DNA from: Flavisolibacter nicotianae
Lineage (GTDB): Bacteria > Bacteroidota > Bacteroidia > Chitinophagales > Chitinophagaceae
Assembly (NCBI RefSeq): GCF_003628535.1
Contig: NZ_RBCI01000003.1
Coordinates: 1 to 64,000 of the forward strand
DNA length: 64,000 bases
Reading direction: 5' to 3'
Part shown: one piece after another, positions 24,338-32,887 of the stretch
How positions within the stretch are numbered: the first letter of the stretch is position 1
Layout of the letters: the number at the start of each line of letters is the position of its first letter
Translations under genes and position numbers: made by a program
The notes under the pieces: generated by a model
What the model was told of the DNA's origin: nothing
What the model saw: only the letters and a program-made list of their open reading frames with translations
The model's database searches: none

Positions 24338-25381
24338 TTACTTTGCCATTGTCGCATGGCTTGGGGCGGGTGCGGACTTACGTCCCAGTGCATACGTGAA
24401 TCGAAGGCCACCGCTTTGCCCGTTATAAAACGTATTCACCTGGAGGTTCCTGGTTTTGATCCGGTGCAGTTCGGGGATCACAATACCAAAGACTCCGCCA
24501 ATGAGATAGCCGGCCATGATGTCGGAAGGGAAATGTGCAAGCGCCTTCATGCGCAACCATCCAGTGACCAGCGGAGGAACAGAAGCCGCCGCGTAAAGCA
24601 GGATTTTTTTGTTGCCGATCTCGGGGTGGTAATCGCAATACACTTTCACGGCAAAAAACGTAGCGGCCGTGGCATTAGCCACATGCCCGCTGTAAAACGA
24701 GTTTTTCTGATTGCCGCCTTTACGTTGTTCAATGGGGAAATAGTCGTAGTACACGATCGGCCGAAGCCTGTTTTGAAACAAGGGACCGAAGAAACTAAAA
24801 TCGTAGAAGGCAAAGGTGAGGAACTGTGTCTGGTAGAACATCAGGCCCAGGCGAAGCCAGTCTTTCCTCGTTTTTTTATTAAACAAGAATGTCGCGGCCG
24901 ATGCAGCCAGGGTAATGGTAAGCCCTTTGTCGGACAGGGAATAGAAATGATCTCTTTTGGACGGATCCAGTTCCAGTGCCCACCTGTCGAAACGGTTAAG
25001 GATATTCCTGTTGGCAGCCTGTATTTCCGCTTCCGTCAAATCGGGTTTGTTGTGCAGGATATTGTTTATGGCGATCATGTTCGCCGCCGTCGCAGCTACA
25101 CCGATCAGCGCTGTGCTCAGCGGATTGATCTTGTAGACCGATGGAGCCGTGGCATCCATTGTTGCCAGGTTGGCTTTTATATTCTTTTTGGAAACAGGTG
25201 TCGTATCGGCCGCCTGCGCAAGATTTTCTCTGACTAACGTATCGGTTTTTTGGGCGATTGTATCGGTTTGGGCCTTCAAGGTGTCAACCTGTGCAATGCT
25301 GTTAGTTGCCTGGAGCAAAAGCACGGCAAGAAGGATGGCAAAGGCGCTTTTGTGCACAAAAAAAGCGTTGAGTTTTTTCAT
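24338..25381 (-). CDS. PAP2 family phosphatase-like membrane-associated protein
   Basis: A 347-residue protein. ATG 25381 was chosen because it begins a signal-like segment (AFAILLAVLLLQATNSIAQ); the upstream extension is Gly/Arg-rich and overlaps the next gene region. After a Thr/Asp-rich linker come several hydrophobic segments and PAP2 motifs: RLRPIVYY, NSFYSGHVANATA and RMKALAHFPSDIMAG. Motif three keeps Arg, His and Asp with the RX5HX3D spacing, but the Ser before Arg is Leu, and the Lys of motif one is not seen at its usual place. Probably a lipid phosphatase acting at the membrane, perhaps on undecaprenyl or lipid A phosphates. Unlike the two haloperoxidase-type proteins, it is of the short membrane type. 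Confidence 0.83.
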   Translation of the reverse strand: MKKLNAFFVHKSAFAILLAVLLLQATNSIAQVDTLKAQTDTIAQKTDTLVRENLAQAADTTPVSKKNIKANLATMDATAPSVYKINPLSTALIGVAATAANMIAINNILHNKPDLTEAEIQAANRNILNRFDRWALELDPSKRDHFYSLSDKGLTITLAASAATFLFNKKTRKDWLRLGLMFYQTQFLTFAFYDFSFFGPLFQNRLRPIVYYDYFPIEQRKGGNQKNSFYSGHVANATAATFFAVKVYCDYHPEIGNKKILLYAAASVPPLVTGWLRMKALAHFPSDIMAGYLIGGVFGIVIPELHRIKTRNLQVNTFYNGQSGGLRFTYALGRKSAPAPSHATMAK

Positions 25382-25440
25382 GCCGGCACACTTGAAATTT
25401 TTGTGCCACTCAGGTCCGGCCGGGTTATGAGCGGGGTGGT

Positions 25441-25899
25441 TCACCAGTTGTTTTTCTGGTCTTCGTTGGTCCGTTCCGGCTCGGCCGGCGCCACGTGTTC
25501 CCAATCCGGTTCGTAAGACACGAAAAACGAAAGCCACAAACTGCGGGAGAAACGCATGAGCCAGGGCTGTAAAACCAGGAGAAGAACCGAGTTGGACGTT
25601 ACCCAGATCAAAAAGCGGCTGTCCTTAAACGAAAAGCCAATGAGAAGAAACCATACCAAAAAGCTGATGATGGTAATGACGATGCCGATCAGGTAACTCA
25701 CATAACCGGTACCGTAATAAAAGCCCACTTCAATGTCGGTGGCCTGGCCGCACACGGGGCAGCGTTCGTACATCTCCATGCTTTTTTTCAGCCGGAAACT
25801 CAGCGGGTGCCGAAACAATTTGCCTTCGCGGCAACGCGGACACCAGCAGCCAAAAATGGTGCTCAGGTAACTTCGGTGTGGACGTTCGTTTTCCGGCAT
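25441..25899 (-). CDS. DUF983 family membrane protein with zinc-ribbon-like cysteines
   Basis: A 152-residue protein. Two Cys pairs near the N-terminus (CWCPRCREGKLF and CPVCGQ) resemble a zinc ribbon, followed by two hydrophobic segments (YLIGIVITIISFLVWFLL and WVTSNSVLLLVLQPWLM). This is the DUF983 layout, a family of unknown function common in Bacteroidota and Alphaproteobacteria. The start ATG at 25899 overlaps the last base of the murF stop codon (TGATG), so translation is coupled to murF. The C-terminus is acidic and polar. Confidence 0.88.
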   Translation of the reverse strand: MPENERPHRSYLSTIFGCWCPRCREGKLFRHPLSFRLKKSMEMYERCPVCGQATDIEVGFYYGTGYVSYLIGIVITIISFLVWFLLIGFSFKDSRFLIWVTSNSVLLLVLQPWLMRFSRSLWLSFFVSYEPDWEHVAPAEPERTNEDQKNNW

Positions 25900-27179
25900 C
25901 AGAGATAATTCAGCACTTTTTCCATTTGCATGCTTCGCGAGCCTTTTACCAGGAGGTAAGCATTGTGAAGGTCTTGCGCTTTCAGCCATTCACCGGCTTC
26001 TTCCGGTCTTGCAAAGGTTTGGTAAGAGTGGGACGAGTGTAAAAAATCACCCCCCACTAACAGCACCGCTTTCCAGGAATGCCGCCCGATTTCGCTGATG
26101 ATAGCCTGGTGTTCGTCACGGCTTTCATCGCCCAGTTCGGCCATGGCACCCAGCACCAGGATTTTACGATCGCCTTCGACCTTTGCAAAGTTGTCGATGG
26201 CCGCCTTCATGCTGCTTGGGTTGGCATTGTAAGCGTCGAGGATGATTTTGTTGGAACCCTTTTGCACCAGTTGCGAACGGCTGTTGGACGGTGTGTACTG
26301 TTCAATTGCCGTTTTGATTTTAGCGTCTTCCACGCCAAAGAATTTTCCAACGGCCACCGCTGCCAGCACATTCGGCAGGTTATAACTGCCGACCAAAGCC
26401 GTTGCAATCTCACCCTGGAAGCCTTTGGTAAACTGCACCTGCAAGAAAGGATCGCTTTCCCGGACATCACCGGCCACATCGCCGTCATTTGTGCCGTAGG
26501 TAAACCGGTGGCGAATGCCCTGGCTCATCTCGTGCAGGTAATCGTAATCGTTCATGAGGAAGGCGGTGCCATCATGGCTGCGCAGAAAATCAAACAATTC
26601 GCCTTTGCCTTTTCGCACGCCTTCCACGCCGCCAAATCCTTCGAGGTGGGCCTTGCCGCAATTGGTGATCAGCCCGTGCGTCGGCAGTGCAATCTCGCAG
26701 TACGAAGCAATCTCCCGCAGGTGGTTGGCGCCCATTTCAATTACGGCCATCTGCGCATCGCTTTTGATCTTGAGAATCGTCAGCGGCACGCCAATGTGGT
26801 TATTCAGGTTGCCTTCCGTCGTATAGGTTGTAAACGTCGTGGCAAGCACGGCGTGAATCAATTCTTTGGTGGTTGTTTTGCCGTTGCTGCCGGTAATGGC
26901 AAGAAACGGAATGCTGAACTGCCGGCGGTGATGCAGCGCCAGTTGCTGGAGGGTTTGCAACACGTCATCCACTAGGATGGTCCTGTCGTTCACCGCGAAT
27001 TGGGGTTCATCGACGATCGCATACGCGGCGCCGCTGTCGAGTGCCTGCTGCGCAAAGGCGTTGCCATTAAAGTTTGGCCCTTTGAGGGCAAAATAAAGAT
27101 CGCCTTTCTGCAACTTGCGGGTATCGGTTTGTACCGAAGGATATTGCTGGTAAATGGAATACAGTCCCGTCATGTTCAT
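25899..27179 (-). CDS. murF: UDP-N-acetylmuramoyl-tripeptide--D-alanyl-D-alanine ligase
   Basis: A 426-residue cytoplasmic ligase that adds D-Ala-D-Ala to the muramoyl tripeptide in peptidoglycan synthesis. The P-loop is ITGSNGKTTTK (Lys101). Other Mur signatures: MAVIEMGANHLREI, GLITNCGKAHLEGFGG, the carbamylated-lysine region GKGELFDFL, and the C-terminal DAYNANPSSMKAAIDNF with LGDESRDEH. All key positions are kept, so this copy is expected to be active. A second MurF domain occurs in the fusion at 36330. The start MNM at 27179 or the Met two codons later are both possible; no Shine-Dalgarno is visible. Confidence 0.95.
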   Translation of the reverse strand: MNMTGLYSIYQQYPSVQTDTRKLQKGDLYFALKGPNFNGNAFAQQALDSGAAYAIVDEPQFAVNDRTILVDDVLQTLQQLALHHRRQFSIPFLAITGSNGKTTTKELIHAVLATTFTTYTTEGNLNNHIGVPLTILKIKSDAQMAVIEMGANHLREIASYCEIALPTHGLITNCGKAHLEGFGGVEGVRKGKGELFDFLRSHDGTAFLMNDYDYLHEMSQGIRHRFTYGTNDGDVAGDVRESDPFLQVQFTKGFQGEIATALVGSYNLPNVLAAVAVGKFFGVEDAKIKTAIEQYTPSNSRSQLVQKGSNKIILDAYNANPSSMKAAIDNFAKVEGDRKILVLGAMAELGDESRDEHQAIISEIGRHSWKAVLLVGGDFLHSSHSYQTFARPEEAGEWLKAQDLHNAYLLVKGSRSMQMEKVLNYL

Positions 27180-27240
27180 GCAACAAAAGTAGGGCTGAAA
27201 CGGGCAGGAGGAACACAGCGGCTCCCGGGCAATTGATCAT

Positions 27241-28326
27241 TCATTGGGAAACCTTTTTTTTGATTTTCCGGACGATGCCGGGTTCGCGTTTGCGTTCTTC
27301 GCCGATCAGGAAGCCATAGGGTTTTAGCGGCTCGATGTGGTCACAAATAATTTTGATGACGCCCATGATTGGCAGGGCCAGCACCATGCCCGGGATGCCC
27401 CAGAGCACTTCGCCGCCAACAATCCCAACAATGGTAAAAACGGGGTGAATGCTGATGCCGCGGCCAACGACAAGCGGCTCCAGGATATAGGTTTGCAAAA
27501 ACTGCACAATGGCGTAGGTGATAACGATGGCAAGCACCATCTTTAGATCGCTGCCCTGCGCCAGCGACATGATGACGGTGATGCTGACGCCGGTAAGGTT
27601 GCCCACAAAGGGTACGATCTCAAGAAGGCCGCAAAGCACGGCATAAAACAGGGCGTTTCGCACGCCGATAGCACTGAACCCGATGCCATACATGACCCAG
27701 AGGCAGGCAATCATAATGGCAAGACCGGTCAGGTATTTTTGGGCTACCTGCTGTGCGTCGTGCACGATGGTGCGGGCATTGGTTTTGTCTTTGGGCGGAA
27801 CGATCCGCAGGAGGGCCTGGTTGAAATGGTCACGGAAGTAAAGGAACAGGAAAATATACACCAGCACGATGATAAAGTTGGTGAACAGCCCGCCTAGCGA
27901 AGTGAAAAAACCGGAGATCAGCAACGATATTTTCCCGGTGGATTCCTGTTGTTGCTCCTGGATGACCTGTGCCTGCTTTTGTTGCGGGATACCGAGCGAC
28001 CGGGTAACAAATTCCTCCACCTTCTGCACTTTTTCGGAAATATTCCGCTCGATCTGCTCCGCGTTGCCGGCGATGTTGGAAACCTGTGTGCTGACAATAT
28101 AAACGATTAGGGCTACAGCGCTTAGTAAGATTAAAACCGAGATCAGGGCCGCCAAACCCCTTGGCAGTTTGCGTTCCAATTGGGTGCAAAGCGGCACCAG
28201 CAGCATCGACAGAAATGTGGCGATGAGCACCGGCACCAGAAAGGGTTTTCCAAAGTACAGGACAAGAAAGAGCAGAATGAGGAGTAGCAATAATTTGAGA
28301 GTCTTGTCGAGCAATGGTGTTGTCAT
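27241..28326 (-). CDS. AI-2E family transporter (PerM/TqsA-like)
   Basis: A 361-residue inner-membrane protein. ATG 28326 was chosen because it begins [10 protein letters not shown] followed by a hydrophobic pair of helices; the longer frame would overlap the thioredoxin gene. Hydrophobic segments are clustered at 10-80, around 150-175, and 205-330, with a soluble, Gln-rich loop ([15 protein letters not shown]) between. The C-terminal pattern [23 protein letters not shown] is typical of the family. Members include quorum-signal exporters and Na+/H+ antiporters, so the transported species cannot be assigned. The gene is divergent from thioredoxin, with 76 bases between. Confidence 0.88.
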   Translation of the reverse strand: MTTPLLDKTLKLLLLLILLFLVLYFGKPFLVPVLIATFLSMLLVPLCTQLERKLPRGLAALISVLILLSAVALIVYIVSTQVSNIAGNAEQIERNISEKVQKVEEFVTRSLGIPQQKQAQVIQEQQQESTGKISLLISGFFTSLGGLFTNFIIVLVYIFLFLYFRDHFNQALLRIVPPKDKTNARTIVHDAQQVAQKYLTGLAIMIACLWVMYGIGFSAIGVRNALFYAVLCGLLEIVPFVGNLTGVSITVIMSLAQGSDLKMVLAIVITYAIVQFLQTYILEPLVVGRGISIHPVFTIVGIVGGEVLWGIPGMVLALPIMGVIKIICDHIEPLKPYGFLIGEERKREPGIVRKIKKKVSQ

Positions 28327-28402
28327 GCGCAAAAACAGGTTTAAATTGTGTGGCCAATGCGCCTGTTTGGTACATTGTGTGTTACAAATACTGCAAAAAG
28401 GT

Positions 28403-28699
28403 ATGGCAAGTTTTACAGAACTTATCAATTCGGATAAACCGGTGCTCGTAGATTTTTTTGCCGAATGGTGCGGCCCCTGCAAAATGATGGCGCCCATCCT
28501 GAAACAGGCAAAAGATCATGTTGGCGAAAAGGCGACGATCCTGAAAGTTGATATTGACAAAAACCCGGCGGTAGCTGAACAATACCGCATCCAGGGCGTG
28601 CCGACGCTGATCCTCTTTAAAAACGGCCAGGTAAAATGGCGCCAGTCGGGAGTGGTGCAGGCCCAGCAATTGGTTCAGGTGGTCAACCAGTTTAGCTAA
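28403..28699 (+). CDS. trxA: Thioredoxin
   Basis: A 98-residue thioredoxin, cytoplasmic (no signal). The redox site is WCGPC (Cys23, Cys26) and the cis-Pro is Pro67 in GVPTLI. ATG 28403 is chosen because it gives the usual compact fold starting [20 protein letters not shown]; a longer frame to 28169 overlaps the divergent transporter. Length is slightly below the usual 105-110. TrxA is the general disulfide reductase; a second, main trxA may exist elsewhere, so the symbol is by type. Confidence 0.92.
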   Translation: MASFTELINSDKPVLVDFFAEWCGPCKMMAPILKQAKDHVGEKATILKVDIDKNPAVAEQYRIQGVPTLILFKNGQVKWRQSGVVQAQQLVQVVNQFS

Positions 28700-28798
28700 A
28701 GGTTTATTTCTTACTGAGAACGCCGCATTCTAAGGATACATTTGCCTGTGCTCATCTGTGCGTTTTGTGAGAGATTTTTTCCACCTGCGTTGAAACAT

Positions 28799-29938
28799 TT
28801 ACATCATCTGCCGCATCGCCGCTTTGAAGAAGGGAAGAATCGGCAGCGTGGAAATAATTTTTAATTCTGTGGCGAACGAAGACGTGTTGTTCAAAAACGC
28901 CAGCACTTCCTGCGGCTTGTTTTTCCGGAACATTGTGGCAAAAATTTCTTCTCCTTCAACAAGGTGGTTGTCCAGCACCTGCAGCAGTACGCTGTCGTAA
29001 AAATGAAAACGTTTGGGACTGCCGGCAACGAATGGCTGTTCTTGCCTTGCCAGGTTTTCGGCGATTTGTTTGCTGTGTCGCTGGATGAATGAAAACGTGT
29101 AGCCGCTCGACCCTTTTGTTTGCCCGCCAGCGGTGCCGATATGGACGATCCGGTTGTGCCGGTTTGCAAACCGGTGGTTGGTCATTGGGATGACGCCAAA
29201 CTCTGATTCTTTTACCGTAAAGGATTTCAAACCTAAAAAAGCACGAAGATAGTTTTCCAGGCCTTCATCGTATTCGTGGGGCTGGAGAAGCGCAGGTGTG
29301 AAAAGTGTGTACTCCACTAATGCTTCGGTTGGAGAGGAGGGCAGCACGTAACAAAAGGCTGTTCCGTTTTTTTGCGAAATGCGAAAATCCATCAGCGTTG
29401 CCGCCGCAACATTGAACACCGGTGTTTCGGTTTCCACCAGCCATCCTTTAAAATGCTGCAGCAGCCACACGTCTTTTTTCTTCAACTCCGGTTTGCCAAA
29501 TAAAATGCTGTTGAACACATAGTCTGCCGTGATAGTTTTTCCTCCGGTGACAATGCCGGTTGTGGCGTCGGAAAAAAGACGGTCAATCTTTCCTTTGTGA
29601 AAGTCGACGTTGGGCGATTGCCTGATGACGGCAAAACAATGGCGGTAAAAATCGATACCCCGGATCATTTTGTAGCTATAGGGGGCAATGGAAAATTCGG
29701 AAGAGAAATCGTCGCTGTAAAACTGCAGTTTGTCCCACGATTGAAAAACGATGGTTTCGAAAAAGCTTTCTTCCTTTTCCCAAAAGCACCATGTACGGTC
29801 GTTGCGCTCCTTTTCCGTTTCATCGATCAGCAAGATCCGCTTTTGCTGCAATTCGTTTTGTTGCAGGATACGCATAAGAAGACTTAGGCCTGCACAGCCA
29901 GCGCCGGCAATGATATAATCGTAATGGGATTGCAGCAT
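28799..29938 (-). CDS. crtY: Lycopene beta-cyclase
   Basis: A 379-residue flavoprotein of carotenoid synthesis. N-terminal FAD motif: YDYIIAGAGCAGLSLLMRIL. Lycopene-cyclase motifs: NDRTWCFWE, DYVFNSIL, FKGWLVETETPVF, VEYTLFTP, VIPMTNHRF and IGTAGGQTKGSSGYTF. ATG 29938 gives the Rossmann start directly; an upstream in-frame extension to 30022 looks non-coding. It converts lycopene to beta-carotene, the usual step toward yellow-orange carotenoids in this phylum. No other crt gene is in the window, so the pathway must be encoded elsewhere. Confidence 0.93.
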   Translation of the reverse strand: MLQSHYDYIIAGAGCAGLSLLMRILQQNELQQKRILLIDETEKERNDRTWCFWEKEESFFETIVFQSWDKLQFYSDDFSSEFSIAPYSYKMIRGIDFYRHCFAVIRQSPNVDFHKGKIDRLFSDATTGIVTGGKTITADYVFNSILFGKPELKKKDVWLLQHFKGWLVETETPVFNVAAATLMDFRISQKNGTAFCYVLPSSPTEALVEYTLFTPALLQPHEYDEGLENYLRAFLGLKSFTVKESEFGVIPMTNHRFANRHNRIVHIGTAGGQTKGSSGYTFSFIQRHSKQIAENLARQEQPFVAGSPKRFHFYDSVLLQVLDNHLVEGEEIFATMFRKNKPQEVLAFLNNTSSFATELKIISTLPILPFFKAAMRQMM

Positions 29939-30119
29939 GTCTTCTTTCAACAAAAATGTCGTTGTAAAGTTGTAGGTAAAAATACCTGTAAATGTTACGT
30001 GGCCGGTGCCTGTCTTTTGCACGTGTAAAACGCAGAAAAAGAAGGTAGTTTTTTCCGGTATTTACGACTGCAACGAAGCCGTCAATTTTTTTTCAAATTA
30101 TCAAAAGAAAACTGCCGAA

Positions 30120-30154
30120 TTTGTTGCAAAACAAAATTGCGAACACTATGTTTG
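30120..30154 (+). promoter_or_regulatory. Bacteroidota-type promoter of a small intergenic transcript
   Basis: TATGTTTG at 30147-30154 matches the TAnnTTTG -7 consensus. TTTGTTG at 30120-30126 supplies a -33 TTG with a 20-base spacer. No gene starts nearby on this strand except the 22-codon ORF at 30209. Confidence 0.5.
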
Positions 30155-30208
30155 CCATCGTTGACATACGAATGGAGAAATCAACATTGAATTAAATCCG
30201 TACTGAAA

Positions 30209-30277
30209 ATGAAAAACACACCACACCCTTGCATGCGCTGCGCATGCGCCGGCTTCCCAAAAGAATATTTCCAATAA
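30209..30277 (+). CDS. Putative 22-residue Cys-rich peptide in a small transcript
   Basis: The frame reads MKNTPHPCMRCACAGFPKEY plus two residues, Phe and Gln, before TAA. Three Cys are in CxxCxC spacing (Cys8, Cys11, Cys13). The upstream stretch is A-rich as usual for translated genes in this phylum. The central bases GCATGCGC (30231-30238) and GCGCATGC (30240-30247) form a near-perfect palindrome, so the Cys codons may only reflect an RNA hairpin. A promoter lies upstream and a terminator downstream (30350-30381), making a unit of about 220 nt. I do not recognise the peptide. It may be a leader, a small functional peptide, or an accident inside a non-coding RNA. Confidence 0.35.
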   Translation: MKNTPHPCMRCACAGFPKEYFQ

Positions 30278-30349
30278 TCATAGATTACCCAACAGATTTG
30301 TTTCGTTTCGGCGGAACGTAAACCTATTTTTTTTAGGCGTTGAGGATGC

Positions 30350-30381
30350 ACCCCTGGTTTCTACCCGGGGTTACTTTTTTT
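30350..30381 (+). terminator. Terminator of the small intergenic transcript
   Basis: ACCCCTGG (30350-30357) pairs with CCCGGGGT (30364-30371) with one mismatch around loop TTTCTA, followed by TACTTTTTTT. Confidence 0.6.
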
Positions 30382-30494
30382 ATTACGGGTAGTGCGATTT
30401 TAAAGCGTTTAACCGGGTAGGAGAAACAGCTGTTTTGTAAACAGGAATTGTAAATAGTTCAACCGTTCAGTGTAAAAAAAACTATTAGCCCGTT
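30382..30494. other. Intergenic region with repeated CGGGTA boxes
   Basis: TACCCG (30362-30367), CGGGTA (30386-30391) and CCGGGTAG (30413-30420) form nested inverted and direct copies just behind the terminator. Together with 29939-30349 this is a gap of over 500 bases between crtY and the epimerase gene. Nothing else coding is seen. Confidence 0.4.
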
Positions 30495-30899
30495 TTACCT
30501 GCGGTTCTCCTGGCACAACTCGATCAGCACGGCGTTGGTGCTTTTGGGATGCAGAAAACAAACCAGTTTGTTGTCGGCACCTTTTTTAGGCGTTTCATTC
30601 AGCAGCACAAAGCCTTCTTTTTTGAGGCGCTCCATTTCGGCAGCAATGTCTTCCACCTCAAAAGCAAGGTGGTGAATGCCCTCGCCTTTTTTTGCAATGA
30701 ACGCCTGGATTACGCCTTCCGGTTTCGTCGACTCCAGCAATTCGATCTTGGTTTCGCCCTGCCGGAAGAAGGCCGTGTTCACGGCTTCACTCTCGACGGT
30801 TTCTGTTTTGTAACAGGGCGTGTTCAATAGTTTTTCGAACAGGGGAACGGAGTCCTGCAAAGATTTTACAGCGATGCCAATGTGCTCCACACGCAGCAT
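30495..30899 (-). CDS. mce: Methylmalonyl-CoA epimerase
   Basis: A 134-residue protein of the vicinal-oxygen-chelate (glyoxalase) fold. Start MLRVEHIGIAVKSLQDSVPLFEKLL carries the first metal-ligand His. Other hallmarks: ETKIELLES, GEGIHHLAFEVEDI and FLHPKSTNAVLIELCQ. It interconverts the 2R and 2S forms of methylmalonyl-CoA in propionate and succinate metabolism. The length and motif spacing are normal. The gene is divergent from the cysteine desulfurase, 90 bases away. Confidence 0.95.
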   Translation of the reverse strand: MLRVEHIGIAVKSLQDSVPLFEKLLNTPCYKTETVESEAVNTAFFRQGETKIELLESTKPEGVIQAFIAKKGEGIHHLAFEVEDIAAEMERLKKEGFVLLNETPKKGADNKLVCFLHPKSTNAVLIELCQENRR

Positions 30900-30952
30900 A
30901 GAGAAAAATTTGGATAAAAATAAGGCTGCGCTCCCAATCGGCTGGTATATGG

Positions 30953-30960
30953 TAATTTTG
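30953..30960 (+). promoter_or_regulatory. -7 promoter element before the cysteine desulfurase gene
   Basis: TAATTTTG matches TAnnTTTG exactly and lies 29 bases before the start codon. No matching -33 TTG at the expected distance was seen. Confidence 0.4.
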
Positions 30961-30989
30961 TCTGTTCACTTCATTCAATCAATACCGGT

Positions 30990-32153
30990 ATGCTTCACCT
31001 GCCGCTTTATCTCGATTACAATGCCACCACACCCTGCGATCCGCGGGTGGTGGAAGTGATGTTGCCTTTTTTTAGCACGCAGTTTGGCAATGCAGCCAGT
31101 CGTCACCACTCGTTTGGCTGGCAGGCCGAGGAGGCCGTGGATCGTGCCCGCGAACAGGTGGCTTCCCTGATTGGGGCCGAACCCAATGAGATCGTTTTTA
31201 CGTCCGGTGCCACGGAAGCCGACAACCTGGCGTTGAAAGGGGTGTTTGAAACCTATACCGCCAAAGGTTCGCACATCATTACCTGCAACATTGAGCACAA
31301 GGCCGTACTGGACGTGTGCAAGCACCTTGAAAAACGCGGTGCCGAAATCACCTATCTGCCCGTGAATGCCGAAGGACTTGTATCGCCGCAACAGGTGGAA
31401 GCCGCCATCCGCCCGGATACGGTGTTGATTGCCATCATGTATGCCAACAACGAGTTGGGAACCATCATGCCGGTGAAAGAGATCGGTGCCCTTGCCCGTC
31501 AGCACAACGTGATTTTTTTTACCGATGCAACGCAGGCTGTCGGTAAAATTCCCGTTGACGTCAACCAGGACAACATCGACCTGTTGGCCATGTCGGCACA
31601 TAAGCTATATGGGCCCAAAGGGGTAGGGGCGCTGTATGTGCGCCGCCGCTCACCCAGAGTGAAACTGTCGGCGCAAATGCACGGCGGCGGACATGAACGG
31701 AATATGCGCAGCGGAACGCTCAATGTGCCCGGTATCGTCGGATTTGGCAAAGCCTGTGCACTTTGCCAGGAAGAACTGCAGCCGGACGCCGAACGCCTCA
31801 CCCGCCTTCGCGACAGGCTGGAAAAATCCCTGTTGCAGATTGACGGCAGTTTTGTCAACGGAAGCCGGCAGCACCGTTTGCCCAATGTCACCAATATTGG
31901 CTTTAAAGGCGTGGACAACGAAGGCCTGTTACTGGCGATCAACAAGGAAATTGCTGTTTCTTCCGGGTCGGCCTGTACTTCGGCTTCGCTGGAACCGTCC
32001 TATGTGCTGAAAGCCCTTCGCCTCGACGACGAGGCAGCCCGCAGTTCGCTGCGCTTTAGCCTGGGGCGCTTCACAAGGGAAGAAGAAATTGACTACGTGG
32101 TGAAAAAGCTGGGAGAGGCGGTTGCCCGGCTCCGCGAACTTTCGTTTCGCTAG
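30990..32153 (+). CDS. iscS: Cysteine desulfurase (IscS/NifS family)
   Basis: A 387-residue PLP enzyme that takes sulfur from cysteine for Fe-S clusters and thio-modification. The N-terminus LPLYLDYNATTPCDPRV is typical. The PLP Lys is Lys205 in SAHKLYGPKGVG, the PLP-stacking His is in CNIEHKAVL, and the sulfur-accepting Cys is Cys329 in SSGSACTSAS, the long IscS-type loop. A Fe-S carrier gene (32314) follows 160 bases later, consistent with Fe-S assembly. GTG and CTG starts upstream give no better N-terminus. Confidence 0.94.
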   Translation: MLHLPLYLDYNATTPCDPRVVEVMLPFFSTQFGNAASRHHSFGWQAEEAVDRAREQVASLIGAEPNEIVFTSGATEADNLALKGVFETYTAKGSHIITCNIEHKAVLDVCKHLEKRGAEITYLPVNAEGLVSPQQVEAAIRPDTVLIAIMYANNELGTIMPVKEIGALARQHNVIFFTDATQAVGKIPVDVNQDNIDLLAMSAHKLYGPKGVGALYVRRRSPRVKLSAQMHGGGHERNMRSGTLNVPGIVGFGKACALCQEELQPDAERLTRLRDRLEKSLLQIDGSFVNGSRQHRLPNVTNIGFKGVDNEGLLLAINKEIAVSSGSACTSASLEPSYVLKALRLDDEAARSSLRFSLGRFTREEEIDYVVKKLGEAVARLRELSFR

Positions 32154-32286
32154 CCGGCTTTTCGCTGCCGGCTTCATTCCCTCGTTTTTGCCGGAGTGTT
32201 CGGCCCGAAATCGCCTTTTTGCAACCGGCTTTGTCAGTGAAACGTCATAACTGGCCGGTGATTCCGCAAATGCTGCTTCTGTTTTT

Positions 32287-32294
32287 TACTTTTG
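32287..32294 (+). promoter_or_regulatory. -7 promoter element before the IscA-type gene
   Basis: TACTTTTG matches TAnnTTTG and lies 19 bases before the start codon. A hairpin (AGCCGGC 32152-32158 with GCCGGCT 32167-32173) sits just after the iscS stop and may end that transcript. Confidence 0.4.
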
Positions 32295-32313
32295 CCTTTT
32301 GAATTTTTAATCT

Positions 32314-32661
32314 ATGGTTGCACTGGATAATGCCATTCATGTTACGGACAAGGCACGAACGAAGATCGGAGAGCTGATGAAGGAAGCCGGTAAATCCGAC
32401 CCGTCTTACTTTTTGCGGGTAAGCGTGGTAGGTGGCGGCTGTTCCGGCCTCAGTTACAAAATGGATTTTGACAACGAAAGCAAACCTGCCGACCAGGTAT
32501 TTGAAGACAAAGGCCTGAAGATCGTCACCGATTTGAAAAGCTTTTTGTACCTGGTGAACACCGAGCTGGATTTTTCGGATGGGTTAAACGGGAAGGGTTT
32601 TCATTTCAACAACCCCAACGCCAGCCGCACCTGCGCCTGTGGTGAAAGTTTCGCCGTGTAA
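32314..32661 (+). CDS. Iron-sulfur cluster assembly accessory protein (IscA/ErpA type)
   Basis: A 115-residue A-type carrier protein that binds and passes on Fe-S clusters. The three ligand cysteines are all present: Cys43 in VVGGGCSGLSYKMDF and Cys107/Cys109 in the C-terminal CACGESFAV. Length is normal. It follows iscS on the same strand and is closed by a strong terminator. Which of IscA, SufA or ErpA it corresponds to cannot be told from this window. Confidence 0.94.
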   Translation: MVALDNAIHVTDKARTKIGELMKEAGKSDPSYFLRVSVVGGGCSGLSYKMDFDNESKPADQVFEDKGLKIVTDLKSFLYLVNTELDFSDGLNGKGFHFNNPNASRTCACGESFAV

Positions 32662-32686
32662 GATCTGCAAACGCTCTGCCGATAGC

Positions 32687-32720
32687 AAGCCCGTACAGGA
32701 ATTCCTGTACGGGCTTTTTT
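32687..32720 (+). terminator. Terminator after the IscA-type gene
   Basis: A fully palindromic stretch (AAGCCCGTACAGGAA at 32687-32701 with its complement 32702-32716) ends in a T run to 32720. Confidence 0.93.
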
Positions 32721-32771
32721 ATCACTGTTTTAAAAAGACCATTGCCTATTTTGCAGCCTTATCAAAAAAGT

Positions 32772-32848
32772 AAAAAGGCAAAATGCAAAACGGGCTTTCG
32801 CTGCAGTGAACGGTGTAACCGCTTTTTGCTTTTGAGTTTTGCCTTTTT
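32772..32848. repeat. Inverted repeat upstream of gldFG
   Basis: AAAAAGGCAAAA (32772-32783) and TTTTGCCTTTTT (32837-32848) are perfect inverted copies 53 bases apart; inside, GCAAAA and GCTTTTTGC extend the pairing weakly. A short open frame through the hairpin is not credible. Confidence 0.6.
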
Positions 32849-32887
32849 ATCTAGCACATTGTTTTTAAACAGAATTGCATTTTATCC

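Noticed and set aside
30231-30247. Palindrome GCATGCGC-T-GCGCATGC as a terminator
   Set aside because: No T tract follows and the loop would be one base; it is more likely a cruciform-type or RNA structure within the small transcript.
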